A stretch of 64,000 bases of DNA, taken from assembly GCF_000802185.1 (NCBI RefSeq), contig NZ_KN676113.1, forward strand, positions 2,667,011 through 2,731,010, read 5' to 3'. The position numbers and the translations under genes are program-made. This document shows, one piece after another, positions 43,615-52,723 of this stretch. The DNA is from Belnapia sp. F-4-1. GTDB taxonomy: Bacteria > Pseudomonadota > Alphaproteobacteria > Acetobacterales > Acetobacteraceae. Every line of letters begins with the position of its first letter. Positions within the stretch are counted from its first letter, which is position 1. Under the pieces are notes generated by a model. That model ran no database searches, was not told the DNA's origin, and saw only the letters and a program-made list of their open reading frames with translations.

Positions 43615-44496
43615 ATGGCTTCCAGCTCTGTTATCCCCATTGCCCCCGAAGGCAACCTTTCGCGCTACCTCCAGGAGATTCGGAAATTTCCGATGCTCGC
43701 CCCGGAGGAGGAGCTCGATCTTGCCAAGCGGTGGAAAGAGCATGGCGATGAGCGGGCCGCGCATAAGCTCGTTACCAGCCACCTTCGCCTCGTCGCCAAG
43801 ATCGCCATGGGCTATCGCGGCTACGGGCTGCCGGTCGGTGAGCTGATCTCCGAGGGCAATGTCGGCATGATGCAGGCGGTGAAGCGGTTCGACCCGGACC
43901 GCGGCTTCCGCCTCGCCACCTATGCCATGTGGTGGATTCGCGCGGCCATCCAGGAATACATCCTGCACAGCTGGTCGCTCGTGAAGATGGGCACGACCGC
44001 CGCGCAGAAGAAGCTGTTCTTCAACCTCCGCCGGCTGAAGGCCCAGATGTCGGCGCTGGAGGATGGCGACCTGCAATCCGAGCAGGTGGAGAAGATCGCC
44101 CGCGTCCTCCAGGTGCCGGAGCAGGACGTGGTGTCGATGAATCGCCGCCTCGCCTCGCCCGACCACAGCCTCAACGCGCCCGTCCGCGCCGATAGCGAGG
44201 GCGAGTGGCAGGACTGGCTGGTGGACGACCAGGAGACGCAGGAAAGCGAGCTTTCCGACCGCGAGGACCTGTCCAACCGCCGCATGCTGCTGGGCGAGGC
44301 GCTGAAGACGCTGAACGAGCGGGAGCGCCACATCCTGATCGAGCGGCGGCTGAAGGACGAGCCGACCACGCTCGAGGAGCTTTCGCAGCAGTATAACATC
44401 AGCCGCGAGCGCGTGCGCCAGATCGAGGTGCGCGCCTTCGAGAAGCTGCAGAAGAGCATGAAGAACCAGATCGTCGAGCGCAGGCTCGCGGTCTGA
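43615..44496 (+). CDS. rpoH: RNA polymerase sigma-32 factor RpoH
   Basis: 293 residues. Regions 2.1-2.4 include SEGNVGMMQAVKRFDPDRGFR and LATYAMWWIRAAIQEY. The RpoH box QKKLFFNLR is residues 131-139, decisive against RpoD and RpoS. Region 4 ends ISRERVRQIEVRAFEKLQ. It directs heat-shock gene transcription. AGGAGG lies 12 bases before ATG 43615, a longer than ideal gap. A strong terminator follows. Confidence 0.96.
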   Translation: MASSSVIPIAPEGNLSRYLQEIRKFPMLAPEEELDLAKRWKEHGDERAAHKLVTSHLRLVAKIAMGYRGYGLPVGELISEGNVGMMQAVKRFDPDRGFRLATYAMWWIRAAIQEYILHSWSLVKMGTTAAQKKLFFNLRRLKAQMSALEDGDLQSEQVEKIARVLQVPEQDVVSMNRRLASPDHSLNAPVRADSEGEWQDWLVDDQETQESELSDREDLSNRRMLLGEALKTLNERERHILIERRLKDEPTTLEELSQQYNISRERVRQIEVRAFEKLQKSMKNQIVERRLAV

Positions 44497-44535
44497 CCAT
44501 ATGGGCGGCCGATGGCCGCCATTGGGACTGATGAT

Positions 44536-44569
44536 TGGCGCCGCCCCCCAGGGCGGCGCCATTGTTTTT
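44536..44569 (+). terminator. Rho-independent terminator of rpoH, abutting the next RBS
   Basis: An 11-bp perfect stem (44536-44546 with 44551-44561), loop CCCA, then TTGTTTTT. It ends only five bases before the AAGGAG of the VOC gene, leaving no room for a promoter between them. Confidence 0.85.
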
Positions 44570-44588
44570 GGGCGAAGGAGACCATCCG

Positions 44589-45095
44589 ATGTCCGAAGCC
44601 CCGCCCGCCAGCCCCGCCCATCCCGCCATGCGGATCGGCCATGTCCATCTGAAGGTCGCCGATCTGGGCCGCGCGCTCGGCTTCTGGCGCGACGTGATCG
44701 GGCTTGAGGTGCAGCAGCGCATGGGCGACCGCGCCGTCTTCCTTTCCGCCGGGGGCTATCACCACCACATCGCCCTCAACACCTGGGAAAGCGCGGGCGG
44801 CGCCTGGCCACCGTCGGGAACGACCGGTCTCTATCACGTGGCGCTGCTCTACCCGGACCGCGCGGCGCTCGCCGTGGCGCTGCGGCGGGTGATGGAGGCG
44901 GGCGTGCCGCTCGAGGGCGCCGCGGATCACGGCGTCTCCGAGGCGATCTATCTCCGTGACCCGGACGGCAATGGCGTGGAGCTCTACCGCGACCGCGCGC
45001 CCGAGGAGTGGCCGCGCGATGCGGCGGGCGAACTCGCCATGGTCAACCGGCGGCTCGACCTCCAGGCGCTGCTGGCCGAAGCCTCACCAAGCTAG
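44589..45095 (+). CDS. VOC-family (glyoxalase/ring-cleavage dioxygenase-like) protein
   Basis: 168 residues. Single double-module VOC domain: IGHVHLKVADLGRALGFWRD with a first metal His, FLSAGGYHHHIALNTW, LYHVALLYPDRAALAVALRR, and DPDGNGVELYRDR with the closing Glu. This resembles CatE-type catechol-2,3-dioxygenase half or lactoylglutathione lyase-like enzymes; substrate unknown. AAGGAG is eight bases before ATG 44589. Its 3' end overlaps the convergent phosphatase gene by 12 bases. Confidence 0.88.
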   Translation: MSEAPPASPAHPAMRIGHVHLKVADLGRALGFWRDVIGLEVQQRMGDRAVFLSAGGYHHHIALNTWESAGGAWPPSGTTGLYHVALLYPDRAALAVALRRVMEAGVPLEGAADHGVSEAIYLRDPDGNGVELYRDRAPEEWPRDAAGELAMVNRRLDLQALLAEASPS

Positions 45096-45815
45096 GTCGA
45101 TCCAGGAGAGGTGGCCGCCCTTGCCGGCGCCGGTATCGAGGAAGATGGCCCGCCCCCCGGACGCGCCCGGCTGGATATAGGGCCGGCCGTCGGTCGATCG
45201 GCGCTCATGCCCGCAGTAGAGCGTGTAGCCGACCGGGATGCGGTCCACCCAATCATGCAGGCGCTCGGGATAGCCATCGGCCATCATCCGCCCGGTCACC
45301 TGGCCGAAGAGGGCGCGGGAGAGCAGCGGGTCCGGCTTGCGGGTGCCGGCATCGGGCGGCGAGGGCTCACGCAGCATGCGCGGGTGCCAGCCGGCATGGA
45401 CGAAGAGCGACTGGCCAAGTCGGAGCCAGGCCGGGGCCGCGGCGATGGCGGCGATGGCGCGGGATGTCAGCGCCGCGCCATCCGGTGCCTCGGCGAGTTG
45501 CGAGAGCGTCCGTCCGAGCCCTTCCGGCGCCATCCGCACGCGCTGGCCGATCAGCGCGCGGCGCAGCTTGTGGTCGTGGTTGCCGAGCAGGAAGCGGCCG
45601 CGCCCGGCATCGAGAAGGCCGAGCATCCGCCGCAGCACGGCCGGGCTGTCCGGGCCATGGTCGGTCAGGTCGCCGAGCTGGAGGATGAACAGCCGCTCCG
45701 CCTCCGCCCCCGCCACCGCATGCTCGAAGGCAGCGGCCTCGCCATGCACGTCGCCGACAATGCGCAGGCCCCGGAAGCCGCGGGCGGCGAGGTCGGCCTG
45801 GGCAGCGTCCGTCAC
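45084..45815 (-). CDS. PP1/PP2A-like metallophosphoesterase (serine/threonine phosphatase type)
   Basis: 243 residues from GTG 45815, whose GTGA overlaps the preceding stop. Motif order is that of PPP phosphatases: IVGDVHGEAAAFE, LGDLTDHGPDSPAVL, LLGNHDHKLRR, then FVHAGWHP and YCGHERRS with the late metal His. Substrate could be phosphoproteins or diadenosine polyphosphates (ApaH-like/PrpE group). It follows the broken photolyase gene in the same transcript. Confidence 0.9.
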   Translation of the reverse strand: MTDAAQADLAARGFRGLRIVGDVHGEAAAFEHAVAGAEAERLFILQLGDLTDHGPDSPAVLRRMLGLLDAGRGRFLLGNHDHKLRRALIGQRVRMAPEGLGRTLSQLAEAPDGAALTSRAIAAIAAAPAWLRLGQSLFVHAGWHPRMLREPSPPDAGTRKPDPLLSRALFGQVTGRMMADGYPERLHDWVDRIPVGYTLYCGHERRSTDGRPYIQPGASGGRAIFLDTGAGKGGHLSWIDLAW

Positions 45816-46306
45816 GCCGCCAGCTCCCACTCGACGCGCAGGTGGGCGAAGGCATCAAGGGCGTGGCGGCGGCCCTCCTCCGGCAGCACCGCGGGGGCGG
45901 GACAGTGGCGGCCGATGACGATGCCCGCCTCGTGCAGCACCGCCTCCGGCGCCTCCCAGGGACGGTGCAGCCAGCGCTTCGGCAGCCGCGCCAGCTCCGG
46001 CACGAAGCGGCGGACATGGGCGCCTTCGGGGTCGAATTTCTCGCTCTGGAGCGCCGGGTTGAAGACGCGGAAATAGGGCGGGGCATCCATCCCGCTGCCG
46101 ACGATCGCCAGCGCCTCGGCCAGCGCGGCGAGGGAGTGGTGCAGCAGCCACCAGCGGGCGGCGCCGCCCGGGGGCCAGCGCCCGGCCGCGGCATCGTCCA
46201 GAACATAAACCGGCAAGGGGGGCCACCCGGCGGCGGCGAGGACGGGGTTGTCGGCGAGGCGCAGATCCTGGCGGAACCAGAGCAGGGCAGGGGAGGCGTC
46301 GGTCAT
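45812..46306 (-). pseudogene. Deoxyribodipyrimidine photolyase with the middle deleted in frame
   Basis: 164 residues instead of about 470. Residues 1-66 are the photolyase N-terminus (LLWFRQDLRLADNPVLAAAG; WWLLHHSLAALAEAL). Without a break, residues from about 70 continue as the C-terminus: GSGMDAPPYFRVFNPALQSE, KFDPEGAHVRRFVPELARLP and HRPWEAPEAVL. The antenna domain's bulk and nearly all the FAD-binding helices, about 300 residues, are missing. The frame stays open and overlaps the phosphatase start. It cannot bind FAD or repair DNA as a photolyase. The junction is near 46098-46108. Confidence 0.88.
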
Positions 46307-46471
46307 CGACGGTATGTAGGCGGCCCTGCCGGATGCGCGACATGCCCTCACCTCATGACGGCAACGCGAGAGAGCGAACCGATGCGGTGCAGTCGCGTTC
46401 CGCAACCGCACGGGTGCGATCCCGTTCGCCGACAATCAGCCGTCCTCATCAACCGAAAAGGTCGAATTCAC

Positions 46472-47050
46472 ATGCTTACCTTACATCGCCGTCATTTCCT
46501 CGCAACCGCTTTCGCAGGCGGCACGATCCTGACGGGCCTCCGCCCCGGCCAGGCACAGACCCGCAACGTGATGGAGACCCTGGCCGCCGATGGCCGGTTC
46601 AACCGCTTCATCGACCTCATCACCCAGGCCGGCATCACCGACCAGCTGCGCTCCACGGCGAGCGTGACGGTCTTCGCCCCCGTCGATCCGGCCTTCGACG
46701 TGGTCAATGCCCGCATCACCGAGCTGGCCGCGCAGGGCTCCGGCAACATCAATCAGAACAGCGCCGACCCGCTGCGGCTGCGCGAGTTCCTGGCCTACCA
46801 CATCGTTTCCGGCTCCATGCCCTCCTCCGGCCTGCTGGACGGGCGGCGCTTCAAGACGGTGAACGGCGCCGAGATCCTGGTCGCCAATGACGGCAGCAAG
46901 ATCGCGGTCAGCAACCCGGCGCCGGAGCGGCAGACGGGCAGCTTCGGCGCGGGCGGGCTGAACGTGCAGGCGCCGGCGCTGGTGGTCGGGCCTGACATTA
47001 TCGCCAACAACGGCATCATCCACGCCGTCAGCCAGGTGCTGTTCCCGTAA
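46472..47050 (+). CDS. Fasciclin (FAS1) domain protein, exported
   Basis: 192 residues. The N-terminus MLTLHRRHFLATAFAGGTIL carries a twin-arginine-like signal, cut after GQAQ. One FAS1 domain: TLAADGRFNRFIDLITQAG, VTVFAPVDPAFD, LREFLAYHIVSGSM, FKTVNGAEI and NGIIHAVSQVLFP. FAS1 proteins mediate adhesion or cell-surface interactions. It is convergent with pdeM, their 3' ends overlapping by 23 bases. Confidence 0.93.
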   Translation: MLTLHRRHFLATAFAGGTILTGLRPGQAQTRNVMETLAADGRFNRFIDLITQAGITDQLRSTASVTVFAPVDPAFDVVNARITELAAQGSGNINQNSADPLRLREFLAYHIVSGSMPSSGLLDGRRFKTVNGAEILVANDGSKIAVSNPAPERQTGSFGAGGLNVQAPALVVGPDIIANNGIIHAVSQVLFP

Positions 47051-47750
47051 GGGCGGGCTGCGGGGCGGGGCCGGCATTCATGCTGAACAGCCGCTCCCGC
47101 CCCAGCAGGAAGAGACGGGCGCCGCGCGGGAAGAGGCCGGCAATGGCCGGGTCCCGCGCGTCGAGCCCGCCGGTATAGGCGCCGAAGGCGGGCAGGACGA
47201 GGCGCCTTCCGTCCGCGACGAAGCAGGGGCGGGTGATGCCCCCGGCCCGCGTCGCCATGGTCGCCTTCGGGTGGAAGTGGCCGGAAACCTCGCCGCCCGC
47301 AGCCATGGCGAAGCGCGAGGCGGCCGGCCGCGCCTGGTGGCGGAAAACGAGCGGTCCGTCGCGCACTTCCTCCGCTGCCATGCCCGGCAGGCCTTCGGGC
47401 GGCTCCGGATCGTGGTTGCCGAGCACCCAGAGCATCTCGATGCCCACCAGCATGCGGTGCAGGGCCTCCAGCTCCGCCGGCGGCAGGCGGCTGGCGCCGT
47501 GGCGGTCGTGGAAGCTGTCGCCGAGGGCGATGATCCGCGCCGGCTTCCAGCGCCGCAGCAGCAGGGCGAGGCGGGAGAGCGTTTCCCGCGTGTCGTAGGG
47601 CGGCAGGAAGCGCCCGGCGGCGGCGAAGGCGCTGCCCTTCTCCAGGTGCAGGTCGGCGACGACGAGGGTGCGCCGCGCCGGCCAGTGCAGCACGCCGGCC
47701 GGGTCGAGCATCAGCCGCTCGCCACCCAGGTGGATCGGTGCGGCGCTCAT
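47028..47750 (-). CDS. pdeM: Ligase-associated DNA-damage endonuclease PdeM
   Basis: 240 residues. Calcineurin-like motifs: TLVVADLHLEKGSAFAAAGR, IALGDSFHDRHGASRL, WVLGNHDPEP and SGHFHPKATM. This is the PdeM member of the Lhr/ligase-associated repair module. The ATG overlaps the helicase stop by four bases, so it is co-translated with the Lhr-like helicase. Confidence 0.94.
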   Translation of the reverse strand: MSAAPIHLGGERLMLDPAGVLHWPARRTLVVADLHLEKGSAFAAAGRFLPPYDTRETLSRLALLLRRWKPARIIALGDSFHDRHGASRLPPAELEALHRMLVGIEMLWVLGNHDPEPPEGLPGMAAEEVRDGPLVFRHQARPAASRFAMAAGGEVSGHFHPKATMATRAGGITRPCFVADGRRLVLPAFGAYTGGLDARDPAIAGLFPRGARLFLLGRERLFSMNAGPAPQPALTGTAPG

Positions 47751-50293
47751 GCCTGGCCGAGGCTCTTCGGCGCGTTGCGGATGAAGCGGTTGCGGCGTGG
47801 GCGCTCGCGGTGGCGCGGCTTGTCCACGTCGCGCGGGCGGATGGCGATGCCCTCCGTCACCTCGGCGAGCAGGCCGGAGAAGAGCTCGGCGCCGCCGGTC
47901 ACCTCGCCGACCAGCGCCTCGGCCTCGGCGAGCAGCGCGTCCTCGGCGCCGCCGGCGACCCATTCGCGCCCCTCCTCGATCAGCGCCGGCACGGCCAGCG
48001 GCGAGACGCGATTGAGGGAGCGATGGATGATGCGGCCGCGGGCGCGGGCCAGCAGCAGGCCGATGCGGGCGACATCCGTCAGGCCGCCCGCCGCCTCCTG
48101 CCGCGTCGCGCGCATCAGGATGTGGTCGGGCTCGTGCTTGCGCAGCACGTCGTAGATCAGGTCGGCATTCATGGTCATCTGGCGCGGGCGCTTTTCCTGC
48201 CCCGGGTGGTTCTTCTCGAGCAGCCCGGCGATGGTGGCGATGTTGCGGAAGGTGCGGCGGAGCATGGAGCTCTCGGCCATCCATTCCTCCAGCTCCTCGC
48301 CGAGGATGTCCTCCTCGAAGAGGTGCTCCACCTCCGTCGGCTCGAAGGCGGACCAGGTGGCGAGGACATAGTCGGTGGCGAGGTAGCCGAGCGGGCCGAA
48401 GCCGGCGCGCTCCATCCGCTTGGTGACGAGCATGCCGAGCGTCTGGTGCGCCAGCCGCCCCTCGAAGCAATAGGCAACGAGGAACCACCGCCCGCCGCGC
48501 GGGAAGGTTTCTATGAGTAGCCCGTCCTTGGGAGGCAGCATGCTCTGGCGGCGCTGCAGCTTCAGCCAGTCCTGCACCGCGACGGGCAGCAGGCGCCACT
48601 TGCGCGGGTCGTTGATGATCTCCCGCACCCTCGCCGCGAGCCAGGTGGAAAGCGGCATGCGCGAGCCGGCATAGGCGGGCACCCGCGGCTCGCCCTCGCC
48701 GCCGCGGGAGACGACGGCGCTGACGCCGTCCAGCACCTCGAAGCGCAGCGTCTGCCCGGCGAAGATGAAGCAGTCGCCGGCGACGAGGGTGGAGATGAAC
48801 CACTCCTCCACCTCGCCCAGCACCGGGCCGCCGCGCAGGCGCACCTTCAGCAGCGGCGTCTCCACGATGGTGCCGAGATTCATCCGCAGCTGGCGGGCGA
48901 CGTGCTGGTCGCGCACATGCACGAGCCCCTCGGCGTCGCGGAACAGCTTGCGGAAGCGCTCATAGACGCGGAGCGCGTAGCCGCCATTCTCGACGAAGCC
49001 GAGCACGTCGTCGAAGTCGCGGCGGGTGAGGGCGGCATAGGGGGCGGCGCGGCGGACCTCCTCGTAGAGGTCGTCGGGGTGGAAGGGGGCGTGGCAGGCC
49101 ATGGCCAGGATGTGCTGGGCCAGCACGTCGAGCCCGCCGGGGCGCGGCGCGTCGCCGTCCAGCTCCTCGTGCCGCACGGCTTCCAGCGCCGCGGTGCACT
49201 CGATCACCTCGAAGCGGTTGGCCGGGACCAGCACGGCGCGGGAGGGCTCGTCCATCCGGTGGTTGGCGCGTCCGACGCGTTGCAGCAGCCGGGCGACGCC
49301 CTTCGGCGCGCCGACCTGGATCACCTGGTCCACATCGCCCCAGTCGATGCCGAGGTCGAGCGAGGCGGTCGCCACCACCGCGCGCAGCTTTCCGGCGGCC
49401 ATCGCCGCCTCCACCTTGCGGCGCTGCTCGACGGTGAGGCTGCCATGGTGCAGGGCGATCGAGAGGTTGTCCTCGTTCAGCCGCCAGAGCGCCTGGAAGC
49501 AGAGCTCCGACTGGGCACGGGTGTTGACGAAGACGATGGTGACGCGCGCCGCCTGGATGCGCCGGTAGACCTCGGGCATGGAGGCGAGGCCCATATGGCC
49601 GCCCCAGGGCAGCCGGCCTTCGGGCAGCGTGATCGACAGCTCCGGCGGCGCGCCGCCGCGCACCTGGACGAGGCGCACGCCCTCGGCCTCGCCACTGGGG
49701 GAAAGAAAGGCGCGCAGCGGCTCCGGATGGGCGACCGTCGCCGAAAGGCCGACGCGCCGTGCCCCGGGCGCCAGCCGGCCGAGCCGGGCGAGGGCGAGGG
49801 CCAGCTGGTCGCCGCGCTTGGTGCCGGCAAGGGCGTGGATCTCATCGACGATGACGGCGCCGAGCCCGGCGAAAACCTCTCCCGCCTCGGGCTGGGAAAG
49901 CAGCAGGGCGAGGCTCTCGGGCGTGGTCAGCAGGATGTTCGGCGGGTCGGCGCGCTGCCGGGCGCGGCGGTTCTGCGGGGTGTCGCCCGTCCGCGTCTCG
50001 ATGCGGATGGACAGCCCCATCTCCTCGACCGGCGCCATCAGGTTGCGGGCGATGTCGACGGCGAGCGCCTTCAGCGGCGAAATGTAGAGGGTGTGGAGGC
50101 CGGGGCGTGGATGGCGGGCGAGGTCGACGAGGCTCGGCAGGAAACCCGCCAGGGTCTTGCCGCCGCCGGTCGGCGCGACCAACAGCGCGGACTCGCCCGC
50201 CTGCCCCGCCCGCAGCAGGGCAAGCTGGTGCGGGCGCGGCGTCCAGCCTCGCCCGGCGAACCAGGCGGCAAACGGTTCCGGCAATGTTCCCAT
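47747..50293 (-). CDS. Ligase-associated Lhr-like DEXH helicase
   Basis: 848 residues, the usual length. Walker A PTGGGKT (K46), DEIHALAGTKRGDQL for Walker B, SATVAHPEPLRAF for motif III, and IDWGDVDQVIQVGAPKGVAR plus LLQRVGRANHRMDEPSRA (motifs V/VI). A C-terminal DUF4175/winged-helix-like region follows (ERAGFGPLGYLATDY; FEPTEVEHLFEEDILGEELE). It is an ATP-dependent 3'-5' DNA or RNA:DNA translocase that works with the divergent exonuclease and ligase. Confidence 0.95.
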   Translation of the reverse strand: MGTLPEPFAAWFAGRGWTPRPHQLALLRAGQAGESALLVAPTGGGKTLAGFLPSLVDLARHPRPGLHTLYISPLKALAVDIARNLMAPVEEMGLSIRIETRTGDTPQNRRARQRADPPNILLTTPESLALLLSQPEAGEVFAGLGAVIVDEIHALAGTKRGDQLALALARLGRLAPGARRVGLSATVAHPEPLRAFLSPSGEAEGVRLVQVRGGAPPELSITLPEGRLPWGGHMGLASMPEVYRRIQAARVTIVFVNTRAQSELCFQALWRLNEDNLSIALHHGSLTVEQRRKVEAAMAAGKLRAVVATASLDLGIDWGDVDQVIQVGAPKGVARLLQRVGRANHRMDEPSRAVLVPANRFEVIECTAALEAVRHEELDGDAPRPGGLDVLAQHILAMACHAPFHPDDLYEEVRRAAPYAALTRRDFDDVLGFVENGGYALRVYERFRKLFRDAEGLVHVRDQHVARQLRMNLGTIVETPLLKVRLRGGPVLGEVEEWFISTLVAGDCFIFAGQTLRFEVLDGVSAVVSRGGEGEPRVPAYAGSRMPLSTWLAARVREIINDPRKWRLLPVAVQDWLKLQRRQSMLPPKDGLLIETFPRGGRWFLVAYCFEGRLAHQTLGMLVTKRMERAGFGPLGYLATDYVLATWSAFEPTEVEHLFEEDILGEELEEWMAESSMLRRTFRNIATIAGLLEKNHPGQEKRPRQMTMNADLIYDVLRKHEPDHILMRATRQEAAGGLTDVARIGLLLARARGRIIHRSLNRVSPLAVPALIEEGREWVAGGAEDALLAEAEALVGEVTGGAELFSGLLAEVTEGIAIRPRDVDKPRHRERPRRNRFIRNAPKSLGQA

Positions 50294-50334
50294 CTGCCCC
50301 CTATATGGCGGGGCCGGGCGGACTCGGGAAGGCG

Positions 50335-51366
50335 TTACCCGCAGGCGAAGCGAAGCGTCGCCTTGGTTCCGCCATCGACATCGAGCCGCAGGCTGGCATG
50401 CGCCTGCCGCGCCAGCCGTGGCACGAGGTGCAGGCCGAGGCAGCCCTGCGGCGTGTTGCGCTTCTGCGCCTCCGGCAGGCCGATGCCGTCATCCGCCACC
50501 ATCAACTCGCCGAGGCCGGGCGCCGGCCGACGCAACGCCACGCGGATGGTGCCGGCGGGGCGGTCGGTGAAGGCGTGGCGGGCGGCGTTCACCACCAGCT
50601 CGTTGACGATGAGGGCCAGCGGGGTCGCCTGGGAGACGGGCAGCAGCAGGTCTTGCTCCATGTCGGCCTCGATCACGATGCCGGGGCGGCCTACCACGTC
50701 CACCGCGGCCCGCGCGGTGGCCAGCAGCTCCGTGCCGAGGTCGATCGTGGCATTCTCGGCGATGCGGAACATGCGGTCCTGCACCAGCGTCGCCAGCATC
50801 ACCCGGGTGGCGGCGCCGCGCAGGGCGGCGGCGACCTCGGGGCTGGTGGCACGGCTGGCCTGCAGGCCGAGGAAGGAGGTGGTGGCCTGGGCGTTGTTCT
50901 TCACCCGGTGGTGCAGCTCGGCGAGCAGCAGCTCGCGCTCGGCCAGGGCGCGGCGGCGCTCCTCCATCGCCTGGCGCATATCGGTGATGTCGACGCAGGA
51001 GCCGAGGAAGCCGGTGAACTGGCCATCCTGGCAGAGCGGCCGCGCGGTCTCGAGCAGCCAGCGCCATTCGCCGTCATGCCGACGCAGGCGGAAGTCGAGG
51101 GTGAAGGGGGCGCGGCTGGCAAAGCCCTGCTCGCAGACCTGCTCGCAGCGTGCGCGGTCCTCCGGGTGCACGCCCCCGATCCAGCCGAAGCCCAACTCGG
51201 CCTCCAGCGGCCGGCCGGTGAAGTCGAGCCAGGGCTGGTTGAAGAAGGTCCGCGCCCGGTCAGGTCCGGCCTGCCAGAGCATCACCGGAGCATAGTCCAC
51301 CAGCAGGGACGGCTCCGCCTGTGCTGCCATCCTGGCTTCCGTGGCCTCCCCTTGCCCTGGCGACAT
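50335..51366 (-). CDS. PAS-HisKA_2 sensor histidine kinase within the repair module
   Basis: 343 residues. A PAS domain (about 20-130: YAPVMLWQAGPDRARTFFNQ, then WLDFTGRPLEAELGFGWIGG and DGEWRWLLETARPL) precedes a HisKA_2 box ELHHRVKNNAQATTSFLGLQ with the phospho-His, and an HATPase (VNELVVNAARHAF; DDGIGLPEA; GLHLVPRLARQ). ATG 51366 follows AGAGGA by five bases. No membrane helices, so it is a soluble kinase. No response regulator lies adjacent. Confidence 0.92.
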   Translation of the reverse strand: MSPGQGEATEARMAAQAEPSLLVDYAPVMLWQAGPDRARTFFNQPWLDFTGRPLEAELGFGWIGGVHPEDRARCEQVCEQGFASRAPFTLDFRLRRHDGEWRWLLETARPLCQDGQFTGFLGSCVDITDMRQAMEERRRALAERELLLAELHHRVKNNAQATTSFLGLQASRATSPEVAAALRGAATRVMLATLVQDRMFRIAENATIDLGTELLATARAAVDVVGRPGIVIEADMEQDLLLPVSQATPLALIVNELVVNAARHAFTDRPAGTIRVALRRPAPGLGELMVADDGIGLPEAQKRNTPQGCLGLHLVPRLARQAHASLRLDVDGGTKATLRFACG

Positions 51367-51676
51367 CCAATTCCTCTGCCCTTCATCGATGCCGCGACGC
51401 CGCATGGCCGTTGCAGATACGGTCCTGTGTGACGCGCGAGACGACCAGAGGTTTCCTGACTGCGACCCGGCGCACGCTGCTGGGAACGGCGTGCCGGGCG
51501 CGAGGTTGCGGCCACGTCCGGAACGACCCAGCCCCGGCTGCGCCGCCCACCCGATCGGCCCCCTGTCGTGGCGGACTGTCCTCAGCCCAGAGGCTATTTG
51601 TCCACACCTGCAACGGATCGCTGGCGGGAAGGTGATGGGTTGAAGCCGGGCCGCGCATGGCCAAGCTTCTCCCGTC
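51367..51676. other. Divergent intergenic region between kinase and exonuclease genes
   Basis: About 310 bases with no credible gene. It should hold promoters for both directions, including the damage-inducible arm toward the exonuclease and ligase. I see no obvious LexA box or other palindrome. Confidence 0.5.
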
Positions 51677-52723
51677 ATGCCCCATCCCGAAACCTGGCTC
51701 CGGGTCCTGCCCGACGGGCTGTTCTGCGAGCCCGGCGGCTTCTTCATCGACCCGGTGCGTCCGGTGGAGCGGGCCGTCATCACCCATGGCCATGCCGACC
51801 ATGCCCGCCCCGGCCATCAAGCGGTGCTGGCGACGCCGGAGACGCTCGCCATCATGCGGGCGCGGATGGGGGAGGGGGCCGGGGTCACCCAGCAGGCGAT
51901 GCGCCATGGCGAGGTGCTGCAGCAGGGCGAGGTGACGATCCGCCTCGTGCCGGCCGGGCATGTGCTGGGCTCGGCGCAGGTGGTGATGGAGTGGCGGGGT
52001 AGCCGGGCGGTCGTTTCCGGCGACTACAAGCGGCAGGCGGATGCCACCTGCCTGCCCTTTGAGCCCGTCCCCTGCGACGTCTTCGTCACCGAAGCGACCT
52101 TCGCCCTGCCGGTCTTCCGCCACCCGGACCCGGCGCATGAGGTGGCGAAGCTGCTGAAGAGCCTCGCCCTCTTCCCGGAGCGGACGCATGTGGTCGGCTG
52201 CTACGCGCTGGGGAAGTGCCAGCGGCTGATCACCCTGATCCGTGCGGCGGGCTGGGACCGGCCGATCCACCTGCATGGCGCGCAGCAGCCGCTCTGCCGG
52301 CTCTACGAGGAGCTTGACATCCGCCTCGGCGAGCTGCGTCCGGCGACCGTCGCCAACAAGGCGGAGCTGCGCGGGGCGATCGTGCTCGCCCCGCCCTCGG
52401 CCATCGCCGACCGCTGGGCGCGGCGGCTGGCGGAACCGGTGACGGCGCTCGCCAGCGGCTGGATGCGGGTGCGCCAGCGGGCGAAGCTGCGCGGCGTCGA
52501 GTTGCCCATGGTCATCAGCGACCATGCCGACTGGCCGGACCTCAACCGCACCATCGACGAGGTGGGCGCGCCGGAGGTCTGGGTGACGCATGGGCGGGAC
52601 GATGCGCTGGTGCATGCGCTGGCGGGGCGCGGCATCCGCGGCCGGGCGCTGCACCTCGTCGGGCTCGGCGAGGACGAGGACGAGGCGGTGGCCGAGGCGC
52701 CCGAGGGAACCCCTGCGGCATGA
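51677..52723 (+). CDS. Ligase-associated DNA-damage exonuclease (metallo-beta-lactamase fold)
   Basis: 348 residues. Metal site HGHADH at 37-42, GHVLGSAQV and SGDYKR as in beta-CASP-type nucleases, TEATFALPVFRHPDP, then YALGKCQRL and the late ISDHADWPDL with the last metal residues. It is the PexA/Exo member of the ligase-associated repair set. ATGA overlap couples it with the DNA ligase. Confidence 0.95.
   Translation: MPHPETWLRVLPDGLFCEPGGFFIDPVRPVERAVITHGHADHARPGHQAVLATPETLAIMRARMGEGAGVTQQAMRHGEVLQQGEVTIRLVPAGHVLGSAQVVMEWRGSRAVVSGDYKRQADATCLPFEPVPCDVFVTEATFALPVFRHPDPAHEVAKLLKSLALFPERTHVVGCYALGKCQRLITLIRAAGWDRPIHLHGAQQPLCRLYEELDIRLGELRPATVANKAELRGAIVLAPPSAIADRWARRLAEPVTALASGWMRVRQRAKLRGVELPMVISDHADWPDLNRTIDEVGAPEVWVTHGRDDALVHALAGRGIRGRALHLVGLGEDEDEAVAEAPEGTPAA

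Noticed and set aside
48902-51295. Long plus-strand frame opposite the Lhr-like helicase and kinase
   Set aside because: Composition typical of antisense frames in GC-rich DNA; no recognisable domain.
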